A DNA stretch of 64,000 nucleotides from Paenibacillus sp. FSL R5-0623 (GTDB lineage: Bacteria; Bacillota; Bacilli; Paenibacillales; Paenibacillaceae), in the NCBI RefSeq assembly GCF_037974265.1, contig NZ_CP150233.1, positions 3,348,001 to 3,412,000 on the forward strand, given 5' to 3'. Made by a program: the position numbers and the translations under genes. Below are positions 45,758 through 55,749 of the stretch, piece by piece. The stretch's first letter is position 1, and each line of letters begins with the position of its first letter. A model generated the notes under the pieces. The model did not search any database. It was given only the letters and a program-made list of their open reading frames with translations, and was not told where the DNA came from.

Positions 45758-47740
45758 ATGGATCTGATTTTCACGGCACGAAGTAGAGTGCAGGACACCG
45801 TAGAGTACACAGCATTGGACAAGCATGCTCTCAAGGCTGACGTAAAAGTAAAAAGCGGGAACGGCAGTGCAGAAGACCCATGGCAAGCCGACATTCAGAT
45901 TTACAACAAGGGCCAGAATCCCTGGGCAGGGGTTATTCATGTGGAAATGCCGTTGGACAAACAGAATCCGAGGTTTTTTTTGCCTGCATTTATGTATGGC
46001 CGCAACCGGGGCGAAGCACCACAGAATGTCCCAAATGAGTTCCCCAGACTAAGGGAGGGCAGTCCTTCTCGCCCTTCATCACCCTGGTGGATGGTCCGAA
46101 GTGATCGTCTGTCTCATCCGGCTGCACTTATCTATGATGAAGGTCGGATTGTTGGTCTAAGCGCAAGTCCCTACTGGATCAATACAGGAAGCCAGAAGCA
46201 GCAATGGTATCCAGGAATGGAAGGAACGTTTGTGCAGTATGGTGGATTCACATGTTCTATTGAAAAGGGTACGGTCGGATATACGTTGGGATATGAGAAT
46301 GCACCGTTGCTATTTATCAAATCCAGACTTGTCCATGAGCGAGCTGCCCTTGGAGAAAACTGTTTTGAACTTGCGGCAGGTGAATCGGTTGGGCTCACAC
46401 TTGAACTATATAACTACCAGTCTGAATCAGAACTGGGCATCAATCCAGCACTGGAAACAATCTATAGGAGGTATCACGAAAAACCAAGAGAAGGAAGTGA
46501 CATTCAGACAACGGTAACGGATTTGTCCAATGCCATCTATGAGTATGCCTGGCTTCCGGAGGATCATCATTATTCTACATTTGTATATGAAGATGCTGCT
46601 GAAACCGGTGGCTACCGATACAACAAAATTATCTCAATCAGTTGGACCAATGGTATGACCATCGCTGCACCAATGCTTATGGCCGCACTGCGCCTGAATA
46701 ATGAGCCCATGCGACAGCAGGCGTTATCCTGTATTACCAATATTATCGAGAATGCCATGAATCCCGAATCCGGACTTCCGTATGACGCTTATCAGGATGG
46801 GATATGGAGTGTTAAAGGCTGGTGGTTTGACGGCATGCGTACCCCAGGACATTCCTCATACCTTGTAGCTCAAGCGATGTTCTACATTCTGAAAAGCTAC
46901 GATTATGAGAAGCGCATTCGAAATGTGAGACACGATGATTGGCTTGCTTACGTCAAACCAATACTCGATCGTCTGGAGTGCACGAAGAATACGGATGGAG
47001 AATATCCCACCATTTTGTCAGAGCGGACAGGAGCTGGTCTTGAATATGATGCCTTTAGTGGGGTCTGGTGTCTTGCTGCCAAGGCGTATTACTGCTGGTT
47101 AACCCATGATGAATCTTCTCTGGATGAGCTCAGACGCAGTGAAGCCCATTATTACAACACCTATGTCCAACAAATGGAATGTTACGGCGCTCCGCTGGAT
47201 GCGGACAAGGCAGTTGATTCGGAAGGCATCCTGGCTTACATCAAAGCTGTTCGGTTTCTGCATGCGTTGACCGGTGACGAGCTGTATCTAGATCACATGA
47301 GAGATGCAATCAGTTATGAATTCAGCTTCAAATTTTGTTACAACTCACCTATTAAGATTCCGCCGCTCAGTACATTAGGCTGGTCCAGTTCCGGGGGAAG
47401 TGTTACTTCAGTAGCTAATCCGCATATTCACCCCATGTCCAGCAATCTAGTGGATGAGCTCTTGTATTATGTTGGACAACGGGAAGACAATTATGTTCGC
47501 CAACGTATGATGGATACTATCGGGTGGGGTTGTCAGACCTATAATCGTTATGATCAAGAATTCGGCTATGGCAAAAAAGGATGGATGTCTGAACGCTTCT
47601 GTCATTCGGAAGGACTGGTCACTGAAAAATATGAGGATGGTACGCCAGCCAGCACCTGGTTTTGCTTGATGCCATGGGCTAGTGGATCGATCATCGAAGG
47701 CCTCGTTGGTGACTATTGGGATTATGCACGACATGAGTGA
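45758..47740 (+). CDS. unrecognised 660-aa protein, probable carbohydrate-active (alpha/alpha)6 enzyme
   Basis: A protein from ATG 45758, behind TTGGAGGAAAAG. No signal peptide or membrane helix is present. The first 230 residues or so look like a beta-sandwich. The rest is helix-rich with many aromatic and acidic patches (WLPEDHHYSTFVYEDAAETGGYR; ESGLPYDAYQDGIWSVKGWW; SERTGAGLEYDAFSGVWCLA), the kind of pattern seen in (alpha/alpha)6-barrel glycosidases and polysaccharide lyases. I cannot place it in a named GH family. A cre-like site, a divergent AraC gene and the GH95 gene nearby all argue for a role in sugar breakdown. Function remains inferred from context. Confidence 0.7.
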   Translation: MDLIFTARSRVQDTVEYTALDKHALKADVKVKSGNGSAEDPWQADIQIYNKGQNPWAGVIHVEMPLDKQNPRFFLPAFMYGRNRGEAPQNVPNEFPRLREGSPSRPSSPWWMVRSDRLSHPAALIYDEGRIVGLSASPYWINTGSQKQQWYPGMEGTFVQYGGFTCSIEKGTVGYTLGYENAPLLFIKSRLVHERAALGENCFELAAGESVGLTLELYNYQSESELGINPALETIYRRYHEKPREGSDIQTTVTDLSNAIYEYAWLPEDHHYSTFVYEDAAETGGYRYNKIISISWTNGMTIAAPMLMAALRLNNEPMRQQALSCITNIIENAMNPESGLPYDAYQDGIWSVKGWWFDGMRTPGHSSYLVAQAMFYILKSYDYEKRIRNVRHDDWLAYVKPILDRLECTKNTDGEYPTILSERTGAGLEYDAFSGVWCLAAKAYYCWLTHDESSLDELRRSEAHYYNTYVQQMECYGAPLDADKAVDSEGILAYIKAVRFLHALTGDELYLDHMRDAISYEFSFKFCYNSPIKIPPLSTLGWSSSGGSVTSVANPHIHPMSSNLVDELLYYVGQREDNYVRQRMMDTIGWGCQTYNRYDQEFGYGKKGWMSERFCHSEGLVTEKYEDGTPASTWFCLMPWASGSIIEGLVGDYWDYARHE

Positions 47741-47784
47741 ATGTATTTTGCAATAACTACAACAGTCACCATATTAGATTCATT

Positions 47785-47820
47785 CCGCCGATAGGGAGAC
47801 ATGCTACCGGCGGTTTATTT
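47785..47820 (+). terminator. terminator after the 660-aa gene
   Basis: CCGCCG pairs with CGGCGG, extended by weaker pairs inside, and is followed by TTTATTTT. It ends about 25 bases before the next start codon, so it may also act as an attenuator for the response-regulator gene. Confidence 0.7.
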
Positions 47821-47845
47821 TCGTTGGAGGAAAGGGGACACACAG

Positions 47846-49432
47846 ATGTTAAAAGTATTGCTGGTAGATGACGAGATGTATGTACGAAAAGGGCTGTATG
47901 AACTCATAAATTGGATGGATCTTAACATGGAGATTATCGGAGAGGCAGAGAACGGTGCAGAGGCATTAAATCTGATTGAATGCCTGAAACCAGACGTGAT
48001 TATTACAGATATCCGTATGCCAATACTGGATGGGCTGGAACTGATCCGTGCCGTAGAGAAAATGCCACTTCTGGAACCTGTGTTCATTATCATCAGTGGT
48101 TATCATGACTTCAAATATGCACAGCAGGCAATCCGGTACGGCGTTCATGACTATATCCTGAAGCCTATTGATGATGAAGAACTGATGGCAACGTTGCAGA
48201 AGTCGGCTAATCTGATTTGCAATAAAAGAAAACATATTCTTTTGGCTGAGGGACAGGCCAGTAACATCATGCTGGAGGATATGATCAAAGGCCATATACA
48301 GAAGGAAGATGAACATCGATATGCCGAGATGCTCGGGATCAATCGTAACTCCAGTCTGCTCATGAATTTGATTGAACTTCAGACCGGACTAGATGAAATT
48401 AAAATTACGATTGAACAGCTACGTGAAGCAGTACATTCTCTGGAGAGTAATTTATGCAAAATGTTCATCAGTGAGCAACAACGCGGCACGTTTGCATTAT
48501 TACTGTTGTGGCCTGATCATCATCAAGGGGGCTCAGCGTTACAGGATAAACTGCATAGTATTCATATAACAATGAGCAAAAGGTTTAACCTGGACATCGG
48601 CCTTTACGCAGGAACACTCGTCAAAGAAATTGGCGATGTCCCACAATCCCTTAAGGCGGCTGAAGAAGCAGCCAAGCATAAATATGCTGAAACTGGCGGT
48701 GTCGTGCGTTATACGGAGATCAAGGACAAACCGCTGTTTGTTTTCAATGTATACCAGGACGAGGTGGATCACTTAATTTTGAGCCTGGAAGAGGGGAATA
48801 GGCCTGCGTACCACAAGATTGTAGAAGAGAGATTCAAATTGTTTCATGTGAATCGATTTTCTCCTCAGGCTGTATCTGGTTCTCTATTGCGTTATATAAC
48901 GGGTATTCTCTCTGTGGTCAACGAAATGGGTGGTAATGATGAAGGGTTGCAGCAGCTGAAGGAGCTGGCACAACAAAGTCATGAAGGTTGGAATTTACGA
49001 CTATTGCAGAATACATTTCTCATCGCGCTGGAGGAGGCCGAGGAATATGTCTCTCATCTGCGGTTGGAGCGATCCAAAGGGGATATCAGCAAGATCAAAC
49101 GATATATTGATGCAAATTATACCGAGAACATCAATCTCAAAAGCATTGCTGCACTCTTCTACATGAATCCCGTTTATCTTGGGCGATTATTCCGCAAAAG
49201 CTACAATCAATATTTCAATGACTATCTGTTGAACCTGCGTATTCATGAGGCGAAGAAGTTATTGCGCCAGACGGATCTGAGAATGTACGAGGTTGCTGCA
49301 CGCGTAGGATTTCAAAACGCGGATTATTTTGTAACCCAGTTTGAGAAACTTGTTAAGTTATCGCCTACAGAATATCGCAATCTCCTTATGGGAAATGAGC
49401 AGCGAGGTGCACAATGCCAAGATGGAACCTGA
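47846..49432 (+). CDS. YesN-type response regulator, REC plus AraC domain
   Basis: A 528-residue regulator; ATG 47846 has GGAGGAAAGGGG 8 bases upstream. Receiver domain with acidic VDDE, Asp55 in ITDIRMP and Lys in LKPI; a long middle region; and a C-terminal AraC domain (INLKSIAALFYMNPVYLGRLFR; MYEVAARVGFQNADYFVTQF). It overlaps the kinase gene by 19 bases, so this is the canonical regulator-kinase pair. The expected target is the binding-protein operon at 51275, which has paired direct repeats upstream. Confidence 0.9.
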   Translation: MLKVLLVDDEMYVRKGLYELINWMDLNMEIIGEAENGAEALNLIECLKPDVIITDIRMPILDGLELIRAVEKMPLLEPVFIIISGYHDFKYAQQAIRYGVHDYILKPIDDEELMATLQKSANLICNKRKHILLAEGQASNIMLEDMIKGHIQKEDEHRYAEMLGINRNSSLLMNLIELQTGLDEIKITIEQLREAVHSLESNLCKMFISEQQRGTFALLLLWPDHHQGGSALQDKLHSIHITMSKRFNLDIGLYAGTLVKEIGDVPQSLKAAEEAAKHKYAETGGVVRYTEIKDKPLFVFNVYQDEVDHLILSLEEGNRPAYHKIVEERFKLFHVNRFSPQAVSGSLLRYITGILSVVNEMGGNDEGLQQLKELAQQSHEGWNLRLLQNTFLIALEEAEEYVSHLRLERSKGDISKIKRYIDANYTENINLKSIAALFYMNPVYLGRLFRKSYNQYFNDYLLNLRIHEAKKLLRQTDLRMYEVAARVGFQNADYFVTQFEKLVKLSPTEYRNLLMGNEQRGAQCQDGT

Positions 49433-51153
49433 ACTACATGAAGCTTCGAGATAAGCTATTGCTGATGTATGTCCTGTCCGTGTTTATTCCCATCGTTGTC
49501 ACCAATGTGGTGTTCTACAATGTCACATCCGCCAATATTCGTAGTCAGAAAACTCGTGATGCCGGCATGGCTTTGAACAATCTGAGGAACGACCTGCGGG
49601 TAACCATTGATCAGGGCGTCGGCCTCTCTTATTCGTTATATACTGACCCTGTATTCAATGACACCATCTCCCGTTCATTTCAAAGTCATTTTGAGTACAT
49701 TGACGCTTATAATTCCTATCTAAAAGGGCAATTCTCCGGTCAAATGAATCAGGGAATTCGCTGGTATCAAGTGTATACCGATAACTCTACCATTTTATCT
49801 TCCGGTTATATTGATCGTTTAACTGATGATGTCCGCAACTCGGACTGGTACGTTCAATTTCAGGCATACTCCGCCCCTTATCCGGCACTGATCTCATCAG
49901 ATCAGATGTTAAGTCTGGTTCAAAGGCTCGACAATCTGGACACTGGGGGGAGAGAGCAGTTACTTAAAATTGACCTGAATATGGATATGATCAAGCAGTA
50001 TTTTCACAACAGCGGATTTGATGGAAAAGTGTATCTTCTTGATCCGGGGGGACACATCCAATTTTCAAATGATCCTACAGCAGAAGAAGCTCAGATAGGG
50101 AAACGTTACAGTGAGATCCAGTTTCCGAACAAAATGATTCCCTTTGAACTTACGTATACAGGCATTAACTATCTGGAAGGGTGGTCCCTGCAAGGGGTGA
50201 TGGATGAAGAAATTGTGTTGAAGGAGGTGCGGAAGTCCCGTTCCTTCGTCGTATGGCTGGCTTGCATTAATTTTGTCCTGCCTTCTATTATCATCGCGGC
50301 GATGTCCAGAACTATCCATGTCAGGTTGGTGCGCATTCTAAAACATATGAAAAAAGTAAAAACACAGAATTTCCAGACGATTCCGCCTGAAGATGCAAGA
50401 GATGAAATAGGTCAACTTACGATGGAATTTAATCGAATGACCGAGACGATCCATAACCTGATTCATGAAGTATATCTCGCCGACATCCAAAAGAAAGACC
50501 TGGAGTTAAAGCAGCAGCAAGCACAACTTCATGCGCTCCATAGTCAGATCAACCCGCATTTTTTGTTTAATACGCTGGAGTCGGTACGTATGCGGAGCCT
50601 CATCAAAGGCGAAAAAGAGACAGCCAAAATCGTGCATAACATGGCCAAGATGTTTCGCAAGTCGATTAGTTGGAATCAGAATGATGTGACAGTACAAGAA
50701 GAATTGGAACTCATCGAGAGTTTTTTGCAAATTCAGAAATACCGCTTTGGAGAAAAACTCCAATATACCATTGAGGCAGATCCTGCGGTACTGATGTACC
50801 GAATCCCCAAGATGGTTATCCTTCCCTTTGTTGAAAATGCAAGTATTCATGGAATTGAGTCATCTCCGGGTGTAGGTATCATTCAACTCTTCGTTTCAAT
50901 GGAAAATGACCAGCTGCATATCAGACTAACGGATAACGGTATAGGGATGTCACAAGCAAAGTTGGAAGAGTTGTTAAGTTACCTGGATCAGAACACCGAT
51001 ATGGGAGAGCATGTTGGCATGAAAAATGCGTATAGTCGTTTAAAACTTTGTTATAAAAATCACTTTACATTCGACATCCAGACATGGGAAGGAGAAGGTA
51101 TGCGTATCCAAATTAAGCTTCCACTTGATCCATCAGCCATGCCAGGCGACTAA
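49414..51153 (+). CDS. YesM-type sensor histidine kinase
   Basis: A 579-residue kinase whose ATG sits within the end of the regulator gene, with GAGGTG upstream. Helices lie at about 14-36 and 277-297, with an extracytoplasmic sensor domain between them. Then come a HAMP-like segment (RDEIGQLTMEFN) and the phospho-acceptor His382 in SQINPHFLFNTLE, with ATP-site motifs PFVENASIHGI and DNGIGM. It should sense an extracellular sugar and phosphorylate the overlapping regulator. Confidence 0.9.
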   Translation: MPRWNLNYMKLRDKLLLMYVLSVFIPIVVTNVVFYNVTSANIRSQKTRDAGMALNNLRNDLRVTIDQGVGLSYSLYTDPVFNDTISRSFQSHFEYIDAYNSYLKGQFSGQMNQGIRWYQVYTDNSTILSSGYIDRLTDDVRNSDWYVQFQAYSAPYPALISSDQMLSLVQRLDNLDTGGREQLLKIDLNMDMIKQYFHNSGFDGKVYLLDPGGHIQFSNDPTAEEAQIGKRYSEIQFPNKMIPFELTYTGINYLEGWSLQGVMDEEIVLKEVRKSRSFVVWLACINFVLPSIIIAAMSRTIHVRLVRILKHMKKVKTQNFQTIPPEDARDEIGQLTMEFNRMTETIHNLIHEVYLADIQKKDLELKQQQAQLHALHSQINPHFLFNTLESVRMRSLIKGEKETAKIVHNMAKMFRKSISWNQNDVTVQEELELIESFLQIQKYRFGEKLQYTIEADPAVLMYRIPKMVILPFVENASIHGIESSPGVGIIQLFVSMENDQLHIRLTDNGIGMSQAKLEELLSYLDQNTDMGEHVGMKNAYSRLKLCYKNHFTFDIQTWEGEGMRIQIKLPLDPSAMPGD

Positions 51154-51163
51154 ATACGAGGGA

Positions 51164-51194
51164 TATACTTTTCAAAGTAGGAGGTACACTTTCA
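51164..51194 (+). promoter_or_regulatory. 21-bp spaced direct repeat upstream of the tandem binding-protein operon
   Basis: TATACTTT at 51164 and TACACTTT at 51185 are 21 bp apart and each is followed by a similar CA-rich part. The unit resembles CCTATACTTTGTCAGG in the xylan element. This is the likely binding site of the regulator encoded at 47846. Confidence 0.55.
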
Positions 51195-51204
51195 TGGGTA
51201 ACTT

Positions 51205-51218
51205 TGAAAGCGCTATCT
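51205..51218 (+). promoter_or_regulatory. cre site for CcpA, full consensus match
   Basis: TGAAAGCGCTATCT matches TGWAARCGYTWNCW at all 14 positions. It lies just downstream of the paired repeats and 56 bases before the first binding-protein start, so CcpA could override activation by the two-component system. Confidence 0.75.
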
Positions 51219-51274
51219 TGATATATTGAGAAGGCTTAAAGACACAAACAATACTTTAAGGGGGCATTTGCTAC

Positions 51275-52936
51275 ATGTTTAGAAAAAGAAACATTATAAC
51301 AGGTCTGGCCATTTTACTGGCTGTAACGCTGGCAGGGTGTAATAAAGCCAGCCCGGAAGCCTCTTATCCTGACAGTAATGACAACACCCCGGTCACCTTT
51401 AAATATTTCACTTTTGGGGGTGGCAAGAAGGACATTCTGGCAAGCAGCACGACCATTGGCAAGAAGCTACAGGAACAAACAGGCGTTGACTGGAAGATGG
51501 AATATCTGGTCGGTGATGGTGCAACCAAGGCAGGTGTAATGATTGCGAGTGGGGATTACCCCGACATCATCGACTCTAGTGGTGAAATGGCCAAATTGAT
51601 GGATGCAGGATCTTTTATCCCGCTGGATGAACTGATCGATCAATACGGGCCTAACATCAAGCGGGTATACGGGCCTTATATGGACAAATTCAGACAGGAG
51701 GATGGAAAGATATACTTCTTGCCATACACTGCCAACATCGGTTATGTGTCAGAGCCTAACTTCCAGACCGGCTTTTATATTCAACGTGCTGTGTTAAAAG
51801 AATTTAACTACCCCAAGATCAAAACACTGGACGAATATTTTGACTTGATTGAACAATACAAGCAAAAGCATCCGCAGATCGATGGGAAAGAAACCATCGG
51901 CTTCGCCACACTTGCGGGTGAATCGGGCAGCTTCTTCACCCTGCTAAATCCGGCTATGCATCTGGCAGGTTATCCAAACGATGGCAGTGTGATGGTGGAT
52001 ATGCAGAGTCATGAAGCCAAACTGGTAGCCGGATCTGATTATCAGAAACACTGGATTCAGAAGCTGAGCGAGGTTAATGCACAGGGGATGTTTGATCCTG
52101 AATCCTTCACAATGAACCAGGATCAGTATCTCGCCAAGTTGACGTCCGGTCGAGTGCTGGGATATTTCAGTTACTCCTGGCAAGTTGGAGACGCAACGAA
52201 CAATCTCAAGAAGGCTGGTATTGACGATAAACGATACGTATCTCTACCGATCGTATTTGATGAAAGTGTCAAAGACCAGTATGTGGACCCGCCAGGTTTT
52301 GTGAACAACTACGGTGTCGGAATTACCGTAAATGCCAAAGATCCGGTGCGAATTATTAAATATTTTGATAATTTGCTTAAGGAAGAAAACCAGATTCTGG
52401 TTCAATGGGGTGTTGAGAACGAGACGTATAGTGTGAATGATGAGGGCCGCTTTTACTTTGAAAATGATGACCAACGCAAAGCACACGAAGATCCGGAATT
52501 AAGTCGTAAATTCGGCTTTGACTATTTTAATTACAGCTGGCCTCGTTACGGGAATAACTCCGTGCTGGAGGATGGCAACGCCTATGGGCCGGGCAATCAA
52601 CCAGAAGTGGCTACCTTTAGTTACACCGACGGAGATAAGCTTTTGTTAGAGAAATATGGTGTGGAGACATTCACAGAATTATTCAGCACGCCGGATGAGC
52701 GTCCTTGGTCTCCTGCTTGGTCCATTGCACTGGAGCAGGGCTCTCCTGAACAGATTTTTATCACCAAGGCAGAAGACCTCCAGAAGAAATATTTACCCAA
52801 AATGATTATGGATTCACCTTCCACTTTCGAGAACACATGGAATGAATATATGAGTCAATTGAATCAACTCGACAAGAAAACATACGAAGCTACGATAACA
52901 CAGGCAGTTAAGGATCGTGTAGCTGGCAAATGGTGA
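51275..52936 (+). CDS. extracellular solute-binding lipoprotein, first of a tandem pair
   Basis: A 553-residue lipoprotein; the signal ends in TLAGC. It belongs to the LplA/YtcQ-like group. It and the next protein are alike over the whole length (QTGVDWKMEYLVGDGATKAG; MHLAGYPNDGSVMVDM; DPPGFVNNYGVGI). AAGGGGGC lies ahead of the ATG. The next gene starts 42 bases after its stop. Tandem binding proteins feeding one permease pair would allow two related ligands. A full-consensus cre site precedes the gene. Confidence 0.88.
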   Translation: MFRKRNIITGLAILLAVTLAGCNKASPEASYPDSNDNTPVTFKYFTFGGGKKDILASSTTIGKKLQEQTGVDWKMEYLVGDGATKAGVMIASGDYPDIIDSSGEMAKLMDAGSFIPLDELIDQYGPNIKRVYGPYMDKFRQEDGKIYFLPYTANIGYVSEPNFQTGFYIQRAVLKEFNYPKIKTLDEYFDLIEQYKQKHPQIDGKETIGFATLAGESGSFFTLLNPAMHLAGYPNDGSVMVDMQSHEAKLVAGSDYQKHWIQKLSEVNAQGMFDPESFTMNQDQYLAKLTSGRVLGYFSYSWQVGDATNNLKKAGIDDKRYVSLPIVFDESVKDQYVDPPGFVNNYGVGITVNAKDPVRIIKYFDNLLKEENQILVQWGVENETYSVNDEGRFYFENDDQRKAHEDPELSRKFGFDYFNYSWPRYGNNSVLEDGNAYGPGNQPEVATFSYTDGDKLLLEKYGVETFTELFSTPDERPWSPAWSIALEQGSPEQIFITKAEDLQKKYLPKMIMDSPSTFENTWNEYMSQLNQLDKKTYEATITQAVKDRVAGKW

Positions 52937-52978
52937 GTGTAATCCATAAGAGAAAACACGGAACGGGGGAATATTCAT

Positions 52979-54655
52979 ATGTTAAAACCAAAATTTAGAA
53001 CAGCGGGTTTAGCTGTATTACTTACAGTTTTGCTGGCTGGGTGCAGTCAGAACAACTCGTCATCATCACCTTCAGCCACAGGTGATGATGAGAACAGTCC
53101 AGTCACGTTCTCGTATTACATGTTCTCTCCAGGCAAGAAGGATGTTCTGGCAAGCGAAACAACCATCGGTAAAGCGTTGCAAGAGCAGACGGGTGTGGAC
53201 TGGAAGATGGAATATCTGGTAGGTGATAGTGCTACCAAAGCCGGTGTCATGATTGCCAGTGGAGACTATCCTGATGTCATTAGCTCCAGTGGTGAGATGT
53301 CCAAGTTACTGGATGCCGGGGCCTATATTCCGCTGGATGATCTGATTGAGGAATACGGCCCTAATATCAAAAGAGTGTATGGACCATACTTCGATAAAAT
53401 GAAAAATGCCGAAGACGGAAAAATCTATGCACTGCCTTATACAGCTAATCAGGGTGAGTATTCAGGTAGTCCAAATGTGGGCGGAGGAGCTTTCTGGATT
53501 CAACGCTCTGTGCTCAAGGAGTTTGATTATCCCAAGATCACTACACTGGATGAATATTTTGATCTGATCCAGGATTATAAGGAAAAACATCCAACTGTCG
53601 ACGGTGCAGAGACCATCGGATTTGTGTCACTTGCGGGTGTGGCTAATAACTTCTTCACACTGCAAAATCCAGCGATGCATCTTGCCGGTTATCCGAACGA
53701 TGGCAGTGTTATGGTGGACATGACTACCCATGAGGCAAAAGTCGTCGCCGGAACAGATGCCCAGAAAAAATGGATTCAGAAGTTAAATGAGATCAATGCT
53801 CAAGGCATGCTTGATCCGGAATCCTTTACGATGAACAAAGACCAGTATTTGGCCAAGCTGACTTCGGGTCGTGTGTTAGGATACTTCAATTATGGCTGGC
53901 AGGTTGGAGACGCGTCGAAAAACCTGCTCTCGGCAGGCATTGATGAGAAACGTTATGCACCACTTCCGATTGTGTTTGATGAAGGAATTAAGGATCAGTA
54001 TGTTGATCCTCCCGGCTTCGTCAACAACTATGCAACAGGTATCTCGGTGAATGCCAAAGACCCTGTCCGTATCATTAAATATTTCGATAATTTGCTGAAG
54101 GAAGAGAATCAGGTTCTGGTGCAATGGGGAATCAAGGACGAGACGTACAGTGTGGATGATAAGGGCAGGTTCTATTTTGCAAATGAGGATCAACGCAAAG
54201 CCCATGATGATCTGGAGCTGAGCCGTAAATTCGGGTTCACCTACTTCGGATCAGACTGGCCGCGATATGGCGGTGAATCTACACTTACCGATGGTAATGC
54301 TTATAGCCCTGGCAACCAGCCAGAAGTAGCCGCTGCATCTTACACCGAGGGAGACAACAAGTTCCTTGAAGCCTACGGTATCCAAACCTTTAGTGAATTA
54401 TTTAACAAACCGGAAGAGCGGCCATGGTTCCCCGCATGGTCCATCGCCCTTGAGCAAGGATCACCTGAACAGATCTTCACCACCAAATCAGATGATCTGC
54501 AACGTAAATACTTACCGGAAATGATCTTGGGAGCACCATCGAATTTTGATAAGCTGTGGGATGCCTACATGGCTGAATTGAACAAATTGGACAAAGCTGG
54601 TTATGAAGCGACCATTACCAAAGTTGTGAAGGATCGTGTAGCAGGAAAATGGTAA
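52979..54655 (+). CDS. extracellular solute-binding lipoprotein, second of a tandem pair
   Basis: A 558-residue lipoprotein with lipobox LLAGC and an Ser-rich stretch right after the anchor. It is clearly a duplicate of the previous gene, with the strongest match in the middle and C-terminal parts. The segment around residues 155-170 differs (GEYSGSPNVGGGAFW against a shorter GYVSEPNFQTGFY), a place where ligand preference could change. A hairpin separates it from the permease genes. Its distant relative at 32536 serves the xylan system. Confidence 0.88.
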   Translation: MLKPKFRTAGLAVLLTVLLAGCSQNNSSSSPSATGDDENSPVTFSYYMFSPGKKDVLASETTIGKALQEQTGVDWKMEYLVGDSATKAGVMIASGDYPDVISSSGEMSKLLDAGAYIPLDDLIEEYGPNIKRVYGPYFDKMKNAEDGKIYALPYTANQGEYSGSPNVGGGAFWIQRSVLKEFDYPKITTLDEYFDLIQDYKEKHPTVDGAETIGFVSLAGVANNFFTLQNPAMHLAGYPNDGSVMVDMTTHEAKVVAGTDAQKKWIQKLNEINAQGMLDPESFTMNKDQYLAKLTSGRVLGYFNYGWQVGDASKNLLSAGIDEKRYAPLPIVFDEGIKDQYVDPPGFVNNYATGISVNAKDPVRIIKYFDNLLKEENQVLVQWGIKDETYSVDDKGRFYFANEDQRKAHDDLELSRKFGFTYFGSDWPRYGGESTLTDGNAYSPGNQPEVAAASYTEGDNKFLEAYGIQTFSELFNKPEERPWFPAWSIALEQGSPEQIFTTKSDDLQRKYLPEMILGAPSNFDKLWDAYMAELNKLDKAGYEATITKVVKDRVAGKW

Positions 54656-54683
54656 TACGAACACTTTAAAACAAACTGTTACA

Positions 54684-54729
54684 TGCGCAGGAGAAGACGA
54701 AAGAGCATAAACTCCGGCTTCTCCTCGCA
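54684..54729 (+). promoter_or_regulatory. hairpin between binding protein and permease genes
   Basis: TGCG-C-AGGAGAAG pairs with CTTCTCCTCGCA over 12 bp with one bulged C, and no T tract follows. Same placement as the hairpin at 34211, between the last binding-protein gene and the LplB-type permease. Confidence 0.6.
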
Positions 54730-54762
54730 TGAATAACAGCACAGGAAAGGAGCAGGTTCATC

Positions 54763-55734
54763 GTGGAGAAACCTAATGTCTCCCTTAACTCGATGCCTCC
54801 AGCCTCGAGTCCGAAGGGAACCAGAGCACACTCGTTCTTTAAGCGACTTGTGCAGCAACGAACGCTTGCCTGGATGTGTATTCCTTTTGTCATCTGGGCT
54901 TTTATCTTCAAGTACCTGCCGTTATGGGGATGGACCATGGCTTTTCAGAATTTCAAACCGGCGAGGTCCTTCTCCGATCAGCAGTGGGTCGGCTGGCATC
55001 ATTTTAGTATCTTGTTTGAGGACAATACCTTCTACCGGGTGCTGCGAAACACACTCGTTATGAGTTCCATCAAACTGGTGTTGGGATTTGTGACAGCAAT
55101 TACACTGGCCCTTTTGCTGAATGAGCTGAAAAATGTCATATTTAAACGTTTTGTGCAAACCGTCAGTTATCTGCCTCACTTTATCTCGTGGGTTGTTGCT
55201 TCCAGCATTGTATTAACAGTCCTGTCACCAGACGGAATTATCAATCTGCTGCTGATGAAGCTTCACCTGATTGACAGTCCGGTACTATGGATGGGGAAAG
55301 GTGAATACTTCTGGGGTATTCTGGGGGCAACTGAGGTTTGGAAAGATGTCGGTTGGAACACCATTATCTATCTGGCAGCGATTACGGCAATTGATCCGGC
55401 GCAATATGAGGCTGCCGAGATTGATGGAGCCAGTCGCTTCAAACGGATGTTATATATCACCCTGCCCGGCTTGAAACCGGTTATTGTAATCTTGTTGATC
55501 ATGAACATGGGAAGTATTCTTGAATCCGGATTCGAACCACAATATCTGCTGGGTAACGGGATGAATATGGACTATTCGGAGAATCTGGACATCTTTGTCC
55601 TGAAATATGGATTAGGGATGGGGAACTTTTCCTTAGGTACAGCAGCTGGCATATTCAAAACTGTGGTCAGCTTCATCTTCCTTTTCTCAGCGAACTATAT
55701 AGCGAAAAAAATGGGAGAGAGCAGACTATTCTAA
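54763..55734 (+). CDS. oligosaccharide ABC transporter permease, LplB type
   Basis: A 323-residue permease from GTG 54763, about 10 bases after AAAGGAG. Six hydrophobic segments start at LAWMCIPFVIWAFIFKYLP, and the EAA loop is YEAAEIDGASRFKRMLYITL. It closely matches the permease at 34302, including LLGNGMNMDYSENLDIFVLK. It forms a pair with the YtcP-type gene 15 bases downstream. Confidence 0.88.
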   Translation: MEKPNVSLNSMPPASSPKGTRAHSFFKRLVQQRTLAWMCIPFVIWAFIFKYLPLWGWTMAFQNFKPARSFSDQQWVGWHHFSILFEDNTFYRVLRNTLVMSSIKLVLGFVTAITLALLLNELKNVIFKRFVQTVSYLPHFISWVVASSIVLTVLSPDGIINLLLMKLHLIDSPVLWMGKGEYFWGILGATEVWKDVGWNTIIYLAAITAIDPAQYEAAEIDGASRFKRMLYITLPGLKPVIVILLIMNMGSILESGFEPQYLLGNGMNMDYSENLDIFVLKYGLGMGNFSLGTAAGIFKTVVSFIFLFSANYIAKKMGESRLF

Positions 55735-55749
55735 AAGGAGGCCTATGCC

